Assembly: GCA_025618425.1 (NCBI GenBank)
Contig: CM046832.1
Location: 49,668,026-49,732,025 of the forward strand
DNA length: 64,000 nt
Source of the DNA: Heliocidaris tuberculata
Lineage: Eukaryota > Echinodermata > Echinoidea > Camarodonta > Echinometridae
Direction of reading: 5' to 3'
Part shown: in pieces, positions 1 through 24,720 of the stretch
How the letters are laid out: every line of letters starts with the position of its first letter
Numbering within the stretch: the stretch's first letter is position 1
The notes under the pieces: generated by a model
Told to the model about the DNA's origin: nothing
The model's database searches: none
What the model saw: the letters and a program-made list of their open reading frames with translations, nothing else
Made by a program: the position numbers and the translations under genes

Positions 1-590
1 TGCGTTCGAAATCAAAATGAATTCTTGCAATACATTGACGCTCGGTACCAGAGAGGGAATTCGTGCAATACATTTGCGTTCGAAATCACAATGAATTCTT
101 GCAATACATTAACGCTCGGTGCCAAAACCAATTTATGTAGCGCAATTGGCAACATATCAAGAATTAATTCTTGCAATACATTGACGCTCGGAACCAGAGA
201 GGGAATTCGTGCAATACATTTGCGTTCGAAATCACAATGAATTCTTGCAATACATTAACGCTCGGTGCCAAAACCAATTTATGTAGCGCAATTGGCAACA
301 TATCAAGAATTAATTCTTGCAATACATTGACGCTCGGAACCAGAGAGGGAATTCGTGCAATACATTTGCGTTCGAAATCACAATGAATTCTAGCAATACA
401 TTAACGCTCGGTGCCAAAACCAATTTATGTAGCGCAATTGGCAACATATCAAGAATTAATAATTCTTGCAATACATTGACGCTCGGAACCAGAGAGGGAA
501 TTCGTGCAATACATTTGCGTTCGAAATCACAATGAATTCTTGCAATACATTAACGCTCGGTGCCGGAGAGGGAATTCGTGCAATACATTT
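1..590. repeat. 146-bp satellite array, right end
   Basis: Four near-identical units of 146 bp (starts near 25, 171, 317 and 466, the last shifted by a 3-nt insertion) run off the left edge of the window. Each unit contains three shorter internal repeats built on the core TGCAATACATT (twice TTCTTGCAATACATTRACGC, once TTCGTGCAATACATTTGCG), so the array has a nested structure. Apparent open frames inside it come from the periodicity; 146 is not a multiple of three, and nothing suggests coding. Confidence 0.95.
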
Positions 591-1185
591 TTTTTTATGC
601 GTTTACGAAACACACGCAGGTAGACGCCAATATTACTTATAAAATTCATTTTGTGAAAGCAATATTTCCCTTGACGTTTTTATTTCTTGGTTATATTCGC
701 TCTACTATCAGTTACTTTGATCAACTTTTTATCATACCCAAAAATGTTGAACAACATGTTAGAGCCCTTGTGTTGTGATGGTGAAATCCATTATAAATTT
801 AGATTCCTTTTATTTTTATTGCTAATTAATAGCAAAGTACCCATACAACACGGCTGCATATAGTGTTATTCCTTTTTTTTCGTAACTTCACTATAACCAA
901 AGGTTGAATAAAACTACAAAAGGTTTTCATCCATGCATTAATGTATTCTGAAGTAGATAATTATTGAAATGTCCATTGTGAATATAACATTAAGACTAGA
1001 ATGCATTCAGAATATATTTGTGCTTTAGATCCCATGGGAAATATTGATATTTTTCCATATCCACCAAGAATGGTTTTGAAACACGGAACAGATATGACTG
1101 AATAAAAATAATGTACATGTATCACCAACTTCATACAATAGAGAAATATAAACTACAGTAATATACGGCTTTTTATGCGCCACAT
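591..1185. other. no recognisable feature
   Basis: AT-rich single-copy-looking DNA between the satellite and a simple repeat. The missing first exon (signal peptide) of the downstream protease could lie here or left of the window; no convincing ATG with a hydrophobic leader and a donor site was found. Confidence 0.5.
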
Positions 1186-1385
1186 AAAAGAACCCCCCCC
1201 CCCCAAAAAAAAAAATAAATAAAATAAATAAATAAATAAATAAATAAAAAATAAATAAATAAAATTAAAAAAAAAAATAAATTAAAAAAAAAATAATATT
1301 AATAAAATAATGAAATAAATAAATAAATTTAAAAAATAAATAAATAAAATAAATTAAAATAAAATAAATAAATAAATAAAATGGT
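1186..1385. repeat. poly-C then (AAATA)n low-complexity tract
   Basis: A run of C followed by about 180 bp of A-rich sequence made of AAAT and AAATA reiterations. Confidence 0.9.
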
Positions 1386-1477
1386 TTAGGGTCAATGCAA
1401 AACCGAGCAAATTAAATTATTTATATGATTTTTTTTCCCCTTCTATTTTCCCCTTGAATCTTATTTCCTTTCAATAG

Positions 1478-14863
<13,386 letters not shown>

Positions 14864-15048
14864 ATCTATAACTATGGTCCTAAGAAGCTCTTTATCAAGA
14901 TTTCAAAACCTCAAAAATGTTTCAAAGTGTATACACTGAGTACAAACGCATCGATTTTATATCGTTCGTAATGTCACATTGCAACATATATTTTCTCGCT
15001 TTTGATTATATTCTACCAGGTTTGTTTTGTTTGTTTAATGCAAATTAG

Positions 15049-15295
15049 GGGCGGATCAAGGATTTCGGGGAAAAGAGGGGGCACAACATTCCGAAAAATT
15101 TATGACAAGACAAAATATAGTCATCACATTTTTGGGTGTCTTTTTCCTACAAAATTTTTCCGAAAAAAATTCCTCACCTGAAAAGGGGGGGGGGGCACAT
15201 TCTTAGGCCTGTGTACTTAAGGTATGCCACTTGGGTTTCGAAAGAGGGCAAGGGCCGGTTGCACCTACACCCCCCCCCCCCGACATCCGCCAGTG
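15049..15295. mobile_element. small GGGGCGGAT-ended repeat element
   Basis: GGGGCGGATCAAGG at the left and CGACATCCGCC at the right form short inverted ends around G- and C-runs, with an interior ATTTATGACAAGA...TCATCACATTTTTGGG repeat also seen near 21910 and 37370. Confidence 0.45.
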
Positions 15296-15845
15296 ATTAT
15301 TACAGTGGTTTATTACACATGTACTTAACCCTTAATTCCTCTAACGTCCCATAAAGCGAGTTCTTTTTGACAAAAGAATATATCAGTAGCCTTTTGCACT
15401 AAGGCTACCACAGGATGTTACCGAAAAAAAATTAATTGTGAATCTTCATTCACCATGGAAGAGTATAGAGGAAATGTAACCCTTAATGATTATTTCTTTA
15501 TATTATATACATGTGCTCTAATGCACATTGTGGACATAGGTAAATTAACCGATATTACAAATACCAAATTACAATTTCTTGTGTATCTAAGAAAAATAGT
15601 ACACAATCACAAAGTATATAGTTATGAAACTATGTGTGTGTGTGTGGGGGGGTGCTTCATGGAAACGCTAAGGATTGTCACGGAAGGTTTCAATTTCTTA
15701 TTCTCCTTAATATATTTAAGCTGCAGGTGTATTTGATATTGTCATTATCAATCTTATATTATACTGAGCTGTAGGCCCAACAAGGGCCGAACCCAAAGTG
15801 AAACGAACTTAGAGACGATGATATATTCAAAATAAAAGAAAGGAG
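15296..15845. other. no recognisable feature
   Basis: AT-rich intergenic DNA 3' of the astacin gene. A 93-codon open frame at 15455-15736 has no domain-like composition and no splice or promoter context. Confidence 0.5.
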
Positions 15846-16452
15846 AGGTTTTCGAAATCATCATTATTGCAGCGCCAGGGGGAAAAAATACATTACACGG
15901 AGAAAAAAAAATCATGCTCTTGCTTTTCATCAATTTACTGGGTCTTTATAAAAAATAATTTCTCCCTACTTTGGGGAATGGTCGGGGAACAGGTAAAAAA
16001 ATAATATGATCTCAAGGAATCCTTACTCATTCGTCGACAAGCGGTGGACTTTACCATTCGGTACTTGTTTTTAATAATTTTGTTTTATGAAATGAGAAAT
16101 GAGCCAACATCAGCAAATATTACAGAGTGCATTTTGTGTAAATATGCTTTTATTTTATGATAGAATTTGTTACACTTCATTGACACAATCCACATTGAGT
16201 GATGTTGATAATGTTAGATTGTGCACAATAATATCAATAATATTTACTCAGTCGTACTTACTACTTGTTTATATTATCACCGGGCATATTAACTTCATTG
16301 TTATCCGTCTTTGGTCAAACATAGACCAAGTGTCCATTGCAGATTAAATATATAATCTACTGAACAAATTGCACTGGCAGTGGAATAGTAATAAAAAAAT
16401 CAACAATCATTTGACCGTAAATATCACTGCTCTATCGAATTTCAGTCTCCTA

Positions 16453-17014
16453 TTAAAGGGAAAGTCCACCCTGATTACAAGTTGGTTTTAAAAGAAGCAG
16501 AAAAATTAAAGAAACGGATCAGTGAAGGTTTGAGCAAAATACGATAAAAAATAAGGAAGTTATGAATTTTTGAAGTTGTAATTAATCAAACACAAATTGG
16601 CAACTCCGTGACGTATCTTGCGAGTTCCACTCCCATTTGCCCTGTACCAAAGCAATCATTAATTTCCATTTTCTCTGAAGCAAATATTCAATCATACATA
16701 TATACATAGATATACATATATAGATATAATCATTGCTGATATTTTTTACACAAAGCCTGCATGAAATAAATCTAATCCTTCATATAAAACTAAGAAAATT
16801 AAAATTTATGAGATTTTCTGCATTGAGCAAGTGGGAGAGGAGCTCGTAAGATACGTCACGGGGTTGCCAATTTGTGTTTGATTGATTACAACTTCAAAAA
16901 TTCATGACTCTCTTATTTCTTATTGGATTTTGCTCAAACTTTCACTAATCTGTTTCTCTCATATTTCTTCTTTTATTCAAATCAACTTAATACCAGGGTG
17001 GACTCTCCCTTTAA
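16453..17014. mobile_element. TTAA foldback element P1
   Basis: Begins TTAAAGGGAAAGTCCACCC and ends GGGTGGACTCTCCCTTTAA. The inverted arms extend about 190 bp each, so most of the element can fold on itself. The paralogous segment at 47970-47990 lacks it and reads straight through with a single TTA-containing site (TCCTAATTAC), which fits insertion at TTAA with target duplication. No coding. Confidence 0.9.
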
Positions 17015-17185
17015 CCCTACCACACTATCGACGCCATAGAGAAACTTAGAACTATTATTTTATTATTTATTTAATTAATTATGTCTTCTTTATTTCATAC
17101 TGCAGGTTTAGCCTGTTCAGTTATGCAAAACTGCTTTCCAAAGGCGCCCTGCAGTTTAACAAATGTACATTTTTGAACAGCAATG

Positions 17186-17314
17186 TTATAATTCCAGTGA
17201 GTCAAGATTTAAAGCTTCGCATAGTTTTTTAAACTTATAAAGGAATGTACACCTCTGAGCATTACCAGGGAGTGCATTAAACAAACTGGCTCCAACACAT
17301 GCAAAAGAATTTCT
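17186..17314 (-). pseudogene. LINE reverse transcriptase C-terminal fragment
   Basis: Minus-strand open frame ending in a stop at 17186 reads RNSFACVGASLFNALPGNAQ then RCTFLYKFKKLCEALN. This follows the R-x-S-F...L-F/W-N-x-L-P...F-K-x-x-L pattern at the C-terminus of jockey/CR1-type reverse transcriptases. It is absent from the paralogous segment near 48050. Confidence 0.55.
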
Positions 17315-17712
17315 TTAACATTCTGTCTACGTCTCTACAAGCTTCCAAAGAGCTTTGGAAATTATTAGTAACAAACGTTCACAAAGTCGTAAAGTCTGCT
17401 TTTTGATATATGCCTATGATGACTTTTACTTGTTCTGAATATTTCTGTTCCCTTGCATATATATTTAATTAAACACGTTTCGTATATCTTATGCCTTTGA
17501 AATTTAATAAAATTTTCAATTACTTGTAAAAAATTATGTCCTTTTTTGTGATGTTAGTTTGTTTTTTTTAACACATATTCGCTATTCTTAAAATTTTGTA
17601 CAGATATTTCTGTAATTTACATATGCACAGATCATAAAATGTCTGCATGTCATGAATATAAAAGTTTACACCATATGTATACAAAAATAAAAGAAAAAAT
17701 GCTAAAGCTATA

Positions 17713-18034
17713 CCTGCCGGAAAGAACACAGTGTCCCACAGTGTGTTCACAGTGTGTTCACATAGTCGACTCTGTGAAGATGTGATTCACAATGTTAAAA
17801 TGCTCGAATCTAACAGTGTGAGGATTATTTCACACTGTGGACGCCTCCACAGTGTGGTTTACCACAGAGTGTTAACATAGTGATGTTCGATTTCACAGTG
17901 TGAATTTACTCGCTCACACTGTGAATATGTGATTCACAGTGTTAAACCGCTCGAATTTAACAGTGTGAAGATTATTTCACACTGTGTTTCACACAGTGAA
18001 ACACACTGTGGGACACTGTGTTCTTTCCGGCAGG
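17713..18034. mobile_element. 322-bp MITE packed with CACAGTG/CACTGTG
   Basis: Terminal inverted repeats CCTGCCGGAAAGAACACAGT and its inverse at 18015-18034, continuing through CACAGTGTCCCACAGTGTG. The interior holds a dozen CACAGTG or CACTGTG heptamers (seven and five respectively by eye) plus several one-base variants. The paralogous site near 49328 is empty (AAAGCTATCTACTTTATCACG). No coding. Confidence 0.88.
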
Positions 18035-18182
18035 ATTATCACGTAAAAGAATGTCGTGTTTTTTTTTGCACATTAAGCAAAGATTTTAGTGATGAAAAAT
18101 GTACTACATAACAGTTTACATATAGAACGCAAAGTGTCCCAGTTTCATTGCTGGATCTTGTGTCGTTTTTTATAACACCAGA

Positions 18183-18278
18183 ACCCCGTCTTATAAAGAG
18201 TTGCAATCGATCTAAATCGATTGATAGATTATAATTTTGCAATCGAGAAAAATTACAACTCTTTATAAGACAGGGCCA
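18183..18278. repeat. inverted repeat
   Basis: GTCTTATAAAGAGTTG at the left pairs with CAACTCTTTATAAGAC at the right around an AT-rich loop containing ATCGATCTAAATCGATTG. A diverged version is present near 49480-49645. Confidence 0.7.
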
Positions 18279-18930
18279 TGATCTACCTTCGAATGTGAAT
18301 TCAGTCGATAATAAGAAATTTACTTCAAGTTTGAAACATACTACTTGTAATTTATGCTTTTGCCAATTTTTAATATCTTCGACTTCTCAAAATACAATGA
18401 CGGATTGGATTTCGCCTATGAGTAATTACAAACACCAATTAAGACACCCCTATCTATCTCATTGTATGTTTTAAAAAAAATGACGAAAGTAAAGCATTAT
18501 GTAGCATTAAAAAAGGGCCTTTTGGTTTCTAAACTACAGGAACAAATTCTGAATATATTTCGTGCAATAGGTACTATTTGACATTTCTGAGTAAAAAGTG
18601 AAAATGGTTGAAATTTATAAACTGCTTGGAAAGCATACTAGAAAGTTTTAGACAAAATGAATATTATTTCTTGTATTAAAAGAAAAATAGGCCCACAGAT
18701 TCCACTTTCGCACATAGGCCTATTTTCTGGGTGAGTCATTTTCTTTTGATATCTTTTGAGGGAGATTGACAAGATCAATTACAAAAGTCATTTGGGGGAG
18801 AGAAATATCACCCGACGATTGTATTCATTTATTTTCTTTAATCACAATGTCCCAATTAATTTTGAAATTTCGTCATAATAGCCTTAAAATGTTGATAATA
18901 TGATCATATTTTGACAACATTATCTCTAGG

Positions 18931-19670
18931 TAAGGAATGGGCATGCCTGCACGCTTAAGTGGGTGAATTAGCTACCCCCATCTCACTAGAAGGCGATTCT
19001 GCTGCGATCCAAAAAAAAATCGACAAAGCGTGGTGGAACGTGGCTTGATCTTTTCTATCTTCTCCATCGTATCTTGAGCATTTCTGAAGCATCTTAGGAT
19101 CCCCACCATCTCCCTGGTCGCCATAAAATTTTGAACATGTTCAAAACTTCAGTAACGAGAGTGCGGAGGTCCCAAAGCGCATCACAATTGGCTCAAGAGC
19201 GTATTAAAAACGACATATTTGTAGCTCTAACGTGGCAGCAGCGCCTAATTACAAGCGCATTGAAAGCGTCTCCGATCGCCCGTGTTTGCAGGCCCATTTC
19301 ACTTTACCAGTTGACCTGATGGCAGAAAGAAAAGTAAAATTAACATCATAGACTATTCTAAACAAAAAAAATAAATGAATAATAAATAGAAAATTAAGAA
19401 TAAGATCGAAAAAGTAAGGTGTATCCAAAAAAGACAATTATGAAAAGAAAAGTATTTTTCATTAATTTAATAAAAATCGATCTAAAGAAATCCATGTGAA
19501 TCTTAACATTAAAAAGCGAATATGTAAAACAATAGACACATGGTACCGTCTCCTCAAGAGAAAAATAGTCTAAATACCCAGCATTTACTAAACTTACCAG
19601 CCAGCAAACTCTCTGTAAAAATTCTCCTATAAATTTTGAATAGAAGTGCATCTGTTGCCACATTTCAGGG
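18931..19670. other. no recognisable feature
   Basis: AT-rich intergenic DNA. Short open frames (e.g. 19131-19319) overlap open frames on the other strand and show no domain-like pattern. Confidence 0.5.
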
Positions 19671-19671
19671 G

Positions 19672-19813
19672 CCGCGGAGCGTTTTTGAAAGTGGGGGGGG
19701 GGGGGGCTGATCTGATTTCACTCATTAATGACAATTTTCGAACCTTTTTCCGAGATTTTTTTTAACGTGTCTACTCAACTGCAGCCCCCCCCCCCCCCCG
19801 GCTCCGCGGCCCA
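19672..19813. mobile_element. 142-bp inverted-repeat element (GGGCCGCGGAGC ends)
   Basis: GGGGCCGCGGAGCG at the left pairs with GGCTCCGCGGCCC at the right; poly-G and poly-C runs lie just inside the ends. Confidence 0.8.
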
Positions 19814-20139
19814 TGTATTTCCCGTTCTGTCACGCCTATTATTGGAATGCTGTTTGTTTGTTTTTTAAGTATTTCTGGGGCCCTCTAAATATAGTTTTAC
19901 TAGTAGCTTGTGATTATGATTTGCACACAACCCAGGGCCCTGTTTCATAAAACTTGTTATCAGTGACAAGTTGCAATAACTGTTATAAGCTACTGAATCC
20001 TTGCACTGTAAAAAAAATTTGCTGTGATTTTCCTGGAAATTTCCTGGCAGTCAGGATGCCGGGAATGCCCTTTTTTCCACAACTTAAACCTATAGTCAAA
20101 CAAATAGGTCAGTGTTGGTCCTGAGTAGTTCGAGTTCAG

Positions 20140-20310
20140 TGTTAAATGATTTTGATTTTGATTTTATTCATTAGAATACGGCATAAAAAAAAAACTTGCC
20201 TTCAGCCGCAGGGCTGTTTTTCAGCAAGTTCGTACATATTTAAAACAATAATAAATGAAAGTAACAATAACAACAACAAATATATACAAAAATTTACAAA
20301 AATTTACAAG
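20140..20310 (-). mobile_element. LINE 3' end with (AAATC)n-type tail
   Basis: On the minus strand the 3' end shows AAAATCAAAATCAAAATC. Just upstream is a hairpin (CTTGCCTTCAGCCGCAGGG...CAGCAAG on the plus strand), a common 3'-UTR arrangement in CR1/L2-like elements. No coding left. Confidence 0.5.
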
Positions 20311-20796
20311 TTACAAAAAATTGCAATTGAAACAGAGAATGAGAAAAGGAGAGATAAAGAAAATGAGAAAGAGAGAGAGAGAAGAGAGAATTTTCGAACA
20401 AAAGATGTCATGATCAAGTCTCAGGATTTTTTTTTTCTTCTTCTTCAAAATCTCACTGCAAAAATATTTGAGATGTATTTTACAAAGGCCGGCAGATTAT
20501 TTTGTGTTCTTACAATTTTGTAAGAGTTTGTTAAATATTTTATATATTAATTGACATGGAAGGGTATAGTTGTTATGTAGATAGTTGGGTAGTTTTCCTA
20601 GGGTATATATCCTAGAGGAAGAAGATGATCTAGATCTCTAGCTGGGTATAAGTTGACCTTTGGTTGTCATCGTGATCACATGGTATTAGTTGGTTGTGAC
20701 CTATTATTTAGAAAAACAGCTCTCTTTCCTTTCCTTTCGTTTTCCTTCTTTACAAGTCACTATCTTCATTCCTTAATTATTTTCTATAGTTACAAC

Positions 20797-21030
20797 CACT
20801 GGCGTACTGGTGGGGGCTTGGGGGCTGCAGCCACCAAAAGTACCACGCCAAAAAAAAAAAAAAAAAAGAGGAAAGAAAATTTCAAATTACCTACCGGATA
20901 TATAACAAAATTACACTTTCATTTAAAAAATTTTCGCTGCTCTCGCTTCCATGCAAATGCTCAGAAATTGGGCTCCATATGCCTATGCTCAGCCCCCTCA
21001 AATTGTTTGGCTCATTACGCCACTGGTTAC
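20797..21030. mobile_element. MITE with CAACCACTGGCGTA inverted ends
   Basis: ACAACCACTGGCGTACTG at the left pairs with CATTACGCCACTGGTTACAA at the right. A (A)n tract and a GCTGCAG motif lie inside; the related GGTGTACTGGTGGGGGGCTT occurs at 41799. Confidence 0.8.
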
Positions 21031-21227
21031 AACTGAGGGCTCCAAGTTTCACGCTTCATGCTTACGCTGCAGCCCATCAAATTTATGTTACTGATGCATT
21101 CAGCGTGCATGTAACTTCTTACATCTTCTGTTTACGTATACCATATTGGAATTTTTTTTAAATCCATTTAACATTCATGCGCATGAAAATATGTATATCT
21201 GAAAAGATGATATCAAAACAGAAAGAT

Positions 21228-21335
21228 CGCAACTCCTAGAAATCAAACGCAAGTCCTTAATGCGCACTTCTGATTGGCTGAAATTAAAGTTGCGTTTGAT
21301 TTTCCTGAGTTGCGTTCAAACGCAAGTTTTGTGCA
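21228..21335. repeat. hairpin-forming AATCAAACGCAA repeat
   Basis: AATCAAACGCAAG (21241) pairs with GTTGCGTTTGATT (21290), and a further CAAACGCAAG follows at 21317. Confidence 0.6.
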
Positions 21336-21699
21336 ACGGGACCCAGATCGCATATTTACTCTATAGCACGGACATGTCAGAAGAAAGCAAGGTAGACAGC
21401 AGACCCAGCAACAAACATCAAAACGATCACGGCACTGGTATGCCATTCCATTGCTACATGTATTTGTCACTACAAGTTGGACTCCATCACAGTAGAGCGA
21501 AGGAATCCTGGATCCGATTGACAATGGGGTCGAACGCGAAGTCGACAGCGATGACGGTGAAGATGGGTACCACTGGAAGTGCAGTTTTCTGAACCACTTT
21601 TCGATGACGTCGCTGAAATCGAACTGCAGAGAATCTCGTGATAACAAATAAAACCTCAGCTAGATTTCATTCAAAAGTGAAAGTCATAAACAATTGATT

Positions 21700-21842
21700 T
21701 ATATCTAACTCAGTCACACCAAGAAGACCAACAACAGACCAATCTATGAAATTATATTACCCCGAATGGAAAAGAATCGATCGGAATGGAATCCGTTTTG
21801 GAATCGCCTATGGAGTCAGTTTGGCTGTGTGACTGAGGCACA
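21700..21842. mobile_element. CAGTCACACC-ended MITE copy
   Basis: AACTCAGTCACACCAAGAAG at the left, GCTGTGTGACTGAGG at the right. The interior has AAAAGAATCGATCGGAATGG-like arms shared with copies at 41588-41722 and 42237-42495. Confidence 0.65.
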
Positions 21843-22440
21843 GTGTGGCCAGCGAAAAAAATGCTATTCTGCTAAGGAGGAGCGAAAATTCTGCTAAATC
21901 AAAATTTTACTCATAAAATTCTCTGACAAGCAAAAAAATTTTTTTAAAGGGTTATCAGCATTTTGGGGATTTATTTTCACTAAAAAAATTCTCTGACAAG
22001 CAAAAAAAAAAAAAAAACACCAGATTTATGCTAAAATTCTGATAAATTTTGTAAAATTATGCCTAGCATAATGCTAGATGCTAAAGCGGTCAAAATTCTG
22101 CCAGAAAGCAGAATTATGCCAACTCTGGCAACGTTGCATTCCAGAGACAATACCACCATGCTACTTCCGTTTACAACACGATCACCTCGCGCTTCCACCA
22201 CGACCCTACCATTTCTTTGGACGGCATGTGGCGCGTTCTCGCCCTGCTACAGGCGTTCGCGTTCTGCTGCCCTGCTGCTGATTTGGCGGTGATTGCGCAA
22301 CGACCATCCGCGCTGCTATAAAATGCCGCGGCGATGGAGGCGCTTTATCACATGCTCAACAGATCACGAGGATTCTACAAATATTGATGGCCATGGGTTG
22401 CGCATTATGTACCAATTTATAGCAATTTGATAATGGCAAC
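21843..22440. other. repeat fragments and a GC-richer stretch, no gene called
   Basis: 21880-22020 carries tandem CTCTGACAAGCAAAAAAA phrases (also at 37360-37560). 22140-22340 is GC-richer than its surroundings and holds CTATAAAATGCC at 22316, but no intact frame or splice structure follows. Confidence 0.4.
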
Positions 22441-22559
22441 CGTCTATTCATATTGTATGGCCTTTTAGAATAATTTCATTTTATTTTCTTTACACGAAGT
22501 CGGTGGTTTTTCTAAATTATATCATTCATTTTAGCAATGATTTCCAATGTATTTATAAT

Positions 22560-22990
22560 ATAATAATAATAGGGTCAGGTCGCATTTCGACCATGCAGAT
22601 TTCATTCTAGACAACAACCAAACGTGATGTGGTTTTAATAACAATCTCATAATAAACAAAAGAATAAGACATTTGAAATGCACGGATGTTTTAACATACT
22701 TGACCTAGGATCTGATTAATTTAATGCATACTCAGATATATTACGATTGCTAGCGAGCGAGCTTTTAGGAGATTTTTAGGAGCTGCCATTATAATAACAA
22801 ATAATAGTAATAATAATAATAAAAAATAATAATAATAAAGGGCACATGAGAGAAATTGGGACAAGGAATCTTTTTCTTTGGGTGGATGTCTCGTTAAAGC
22901 ACCTACTGTAATAAAGCCTGTTTTCAACATGGTTGACCTTTGGTAATGCACTTTGTAAAAGGCCAATTCATATAGGTCGAACTTGCAAAG
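22560..22990 (+). mobile_element. fragment of the composite element A/B family
   Basis: AGGTCGCATTTCGACC...GTGATGTGGTTTTAATAACAATCTC...GCTAGCGAGCGAGCTTTTAG follows, in order, the interior of element A (12360-12560), with a short GGGCAC-phrase region after it. Confidence 0.5.
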
Positions 22991-23529
22991 GGCACGTTAT
23001 GGAAATTCTCAGTATCGATCGGCTCCTTCGAGTGGCAATTTAATTCAGAATCAATTTCTCTCCCCATTCTTCAGAAAAGAAGCTGCAGTGATCTACCCCC
23101 CCCCCCCTTCAAGTGATGTGATTTGTCAGGGTGGGTTCCATAATTACAATTAAATTAGTTAATTGCCGACAATTTTCACTTTCCAGTCATCTGCTTATTA
23201 ATTAGTTACTGTCGAGTACATGATCTGTCAAAATATTACTATCCTTTATAGATATTGTGGTCCATAATGAAACCTTTAATCATATAGCAGCACCAATAAA
23301 CAAGAGACAAAAAGACAGAAGTGGTATGAAAAAGTTAATCTTTCATCCCTTGCTCTTGATTTTCGTACAAGACATGCCGGAGAGGAGAAAGAGAAAGGAG
23401 TGTGTTTACCTTTATATCATTTCCGCGTTAGAGCGTACATATATTCAGTATATAGCCTCAGTATCAAATATTTTGCGATTCGTTAACTTTATCTTTCACA
23501 TGACTAAGTAGGTGTAGATTTCAGTGAAG

Positions 23530-23577
23530 ATTTCAGTGAAGTACATGATACTATAGTATCATGTACTTCACTGAAAT
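23530..23577. repeat. perfect 48-bp palindrome
   Basis: Two 24-nt arms meet with no loop at CTA|TAG; the outer arm is ATTTCAGTGAAGTACATG. The same GATTTCAGTGAAG phrase is also present directly upstream at 23517-23529. Confidence 0.97.
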
Positions 23578-23691
23578 ATGTTGTGAATTGTATTACTATG
23601 CTCTTCAAATATACCTTCGTTATTATAGTAATTGTTCCATCACTTGTAAAACTCATTAAAATGAAAATGACTACAATTGAATTAATGTTAT

Positions 23692-23815
23692 TAGGTGGTC
23701 TGTCGGTATCGACAGATCACCTCTTAATTTCGTCAGAATTTTCTTTATTTATAAGGTGGTCTGTCGATACCGACGGATCACCTTTTAATTTCGTCAGAAT
23801 TTTCTTTCTTTATTT
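23692..23815. repeat. tandem pair of hairpins (GGTGGTCTGTCG...)
   Basis: GGTGGTCTGTCGGTATCGAC-AGATCACC and, 62 bp on, GGTGGTCTGTCGATACCGAC-GGATCACC each form a stem-loop; both are followed by TTAATTTCGTCAGAATTTTC. The loop and stem differ by compensating changes (GGTATCG versus ATACCGA). Confidence 0.85.
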
Positions 23816-24720
23816 TTATTTATATTTATTTTTCTCCCACTTTCTTTTTACCATGATTCCTCAAAATCGGCTCAGTCAGTTTTCTTCAAATTTTCGTCAG
23901 TTATCAGGCTCTATAAAATCAATCATCAGGTCATCATGACGTCATCCAGGCGCCATTTTGTGAAATTACATTATCGATCATATCTTCATAACGAGTTATC
24001 AAAAAATGAACCATATTTGACACGCATGAACTTCAGGTCAAGGGTCAACTTAAAATGTCAACGTATGACCCGTCAAATTTTCAAAATGCTGAAAATCACT
24101 TTTTAATCAAATAAGAGTTTACGTTTCAGGACATTTTAAGAATTTCAAAATTTTCCGTGCATAAGTGTCCGAGCGCGCATTATGCGCGCGCGCAGCGCGT
24201 ACAGAACGTAAAAACGCGTTGTTTTTTTGTTTTTGTTTTTGTTTTTTTTTTGCTCGCTTTGTCTTCCTATTTACAGTCATTCTCGACATTCCATAATGCC
24301 ACACGCGCGCATCAAACTTTCAAATTCGTGCACATGTCAATGGGCAATATAATTGCCCAATGTAAAAAATGTAAAAAGTGGTAAAAATATGCATATATGG
24401 AATCGCCATAGCTTGTCAGAAAGGTTGATGAGCCCCCATTTTTTACATATTCTGAAAGCCTGTAAGTTGTAGAGTAGAATTCATGAAAAAATTGGGGGTC
24501 GATAGGTCGAAACGTCATCATATTTGCACATGAACTTTAAAAAATGATTTTTTAAAAAATGACGTCATAATTTTTGGATTCATTTCATTTCAGTAATAGG
24601 TCGTCGATTTTCTTCCAAACTTTTATATGTTGTAGCTGAGACGATTCTCTACAAGATCAGTCTCACCATTTTTTTAATTTTTAAAAAAGGGATTATGGCA
24701 TATTTTTGCGATTAAAGGAA
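23816..24720. other. dispersed-repeat-like region, no gene
   Basis: Contains CATCATGACGTCATCCAGGC, a GCGCGC-rich stretch (24170-24200) and TTTTTG runs. The texture suggests old repeat sequence attached to the hairpin pair; no second copy was found in this window. Confidence 0.35.

Larger units (their letters stand above)
15850..18930 (+). repeat. segmental duplication, copy 1
   Basis: Collinear with 47360-50720 in the same orientation. Landmarks in both copies: GTTTTATGAAATGAGAAA (16082 / 47599), ATATCAATAATGT-like segment and TTTACTCAGTCGTACTTACT (16244 / 47750), GTTCACAAAGTCGTAAAGTC (17378 / 48111), CATATTCGCTATTCTTAAAA (17574 / 49177), ATGACGGATTGGA (18398 / 49763), GTAAAGCATTATGTAGCATT (18490 / 49857). 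Insertions private to this copy: the foldback element 16453-17014, a LINE fragment near 17090-17320 and the MITE 17713-18034. Confidence 0.85.

Noticed and set aside
25..535. Three overlapping open frames of 71-72 codons with near-identical proteins
   Set aside because: They are the same satellite unit translated repeatedly; the 146-bp period is not a codon multiple and there is no splice or promoter context.
1..590. CRISPR-like array
   Set aside because: Units are contiguous satellite repeats without unique spacers, and the genome is eukaryotic.
21243..21647. Minus-strand 134-codon open frame with several Cys
   Set aside because: It overlaps an open frame of similar length on the plus strand, begins in a hairpin repeat and shows no domain or splice support.
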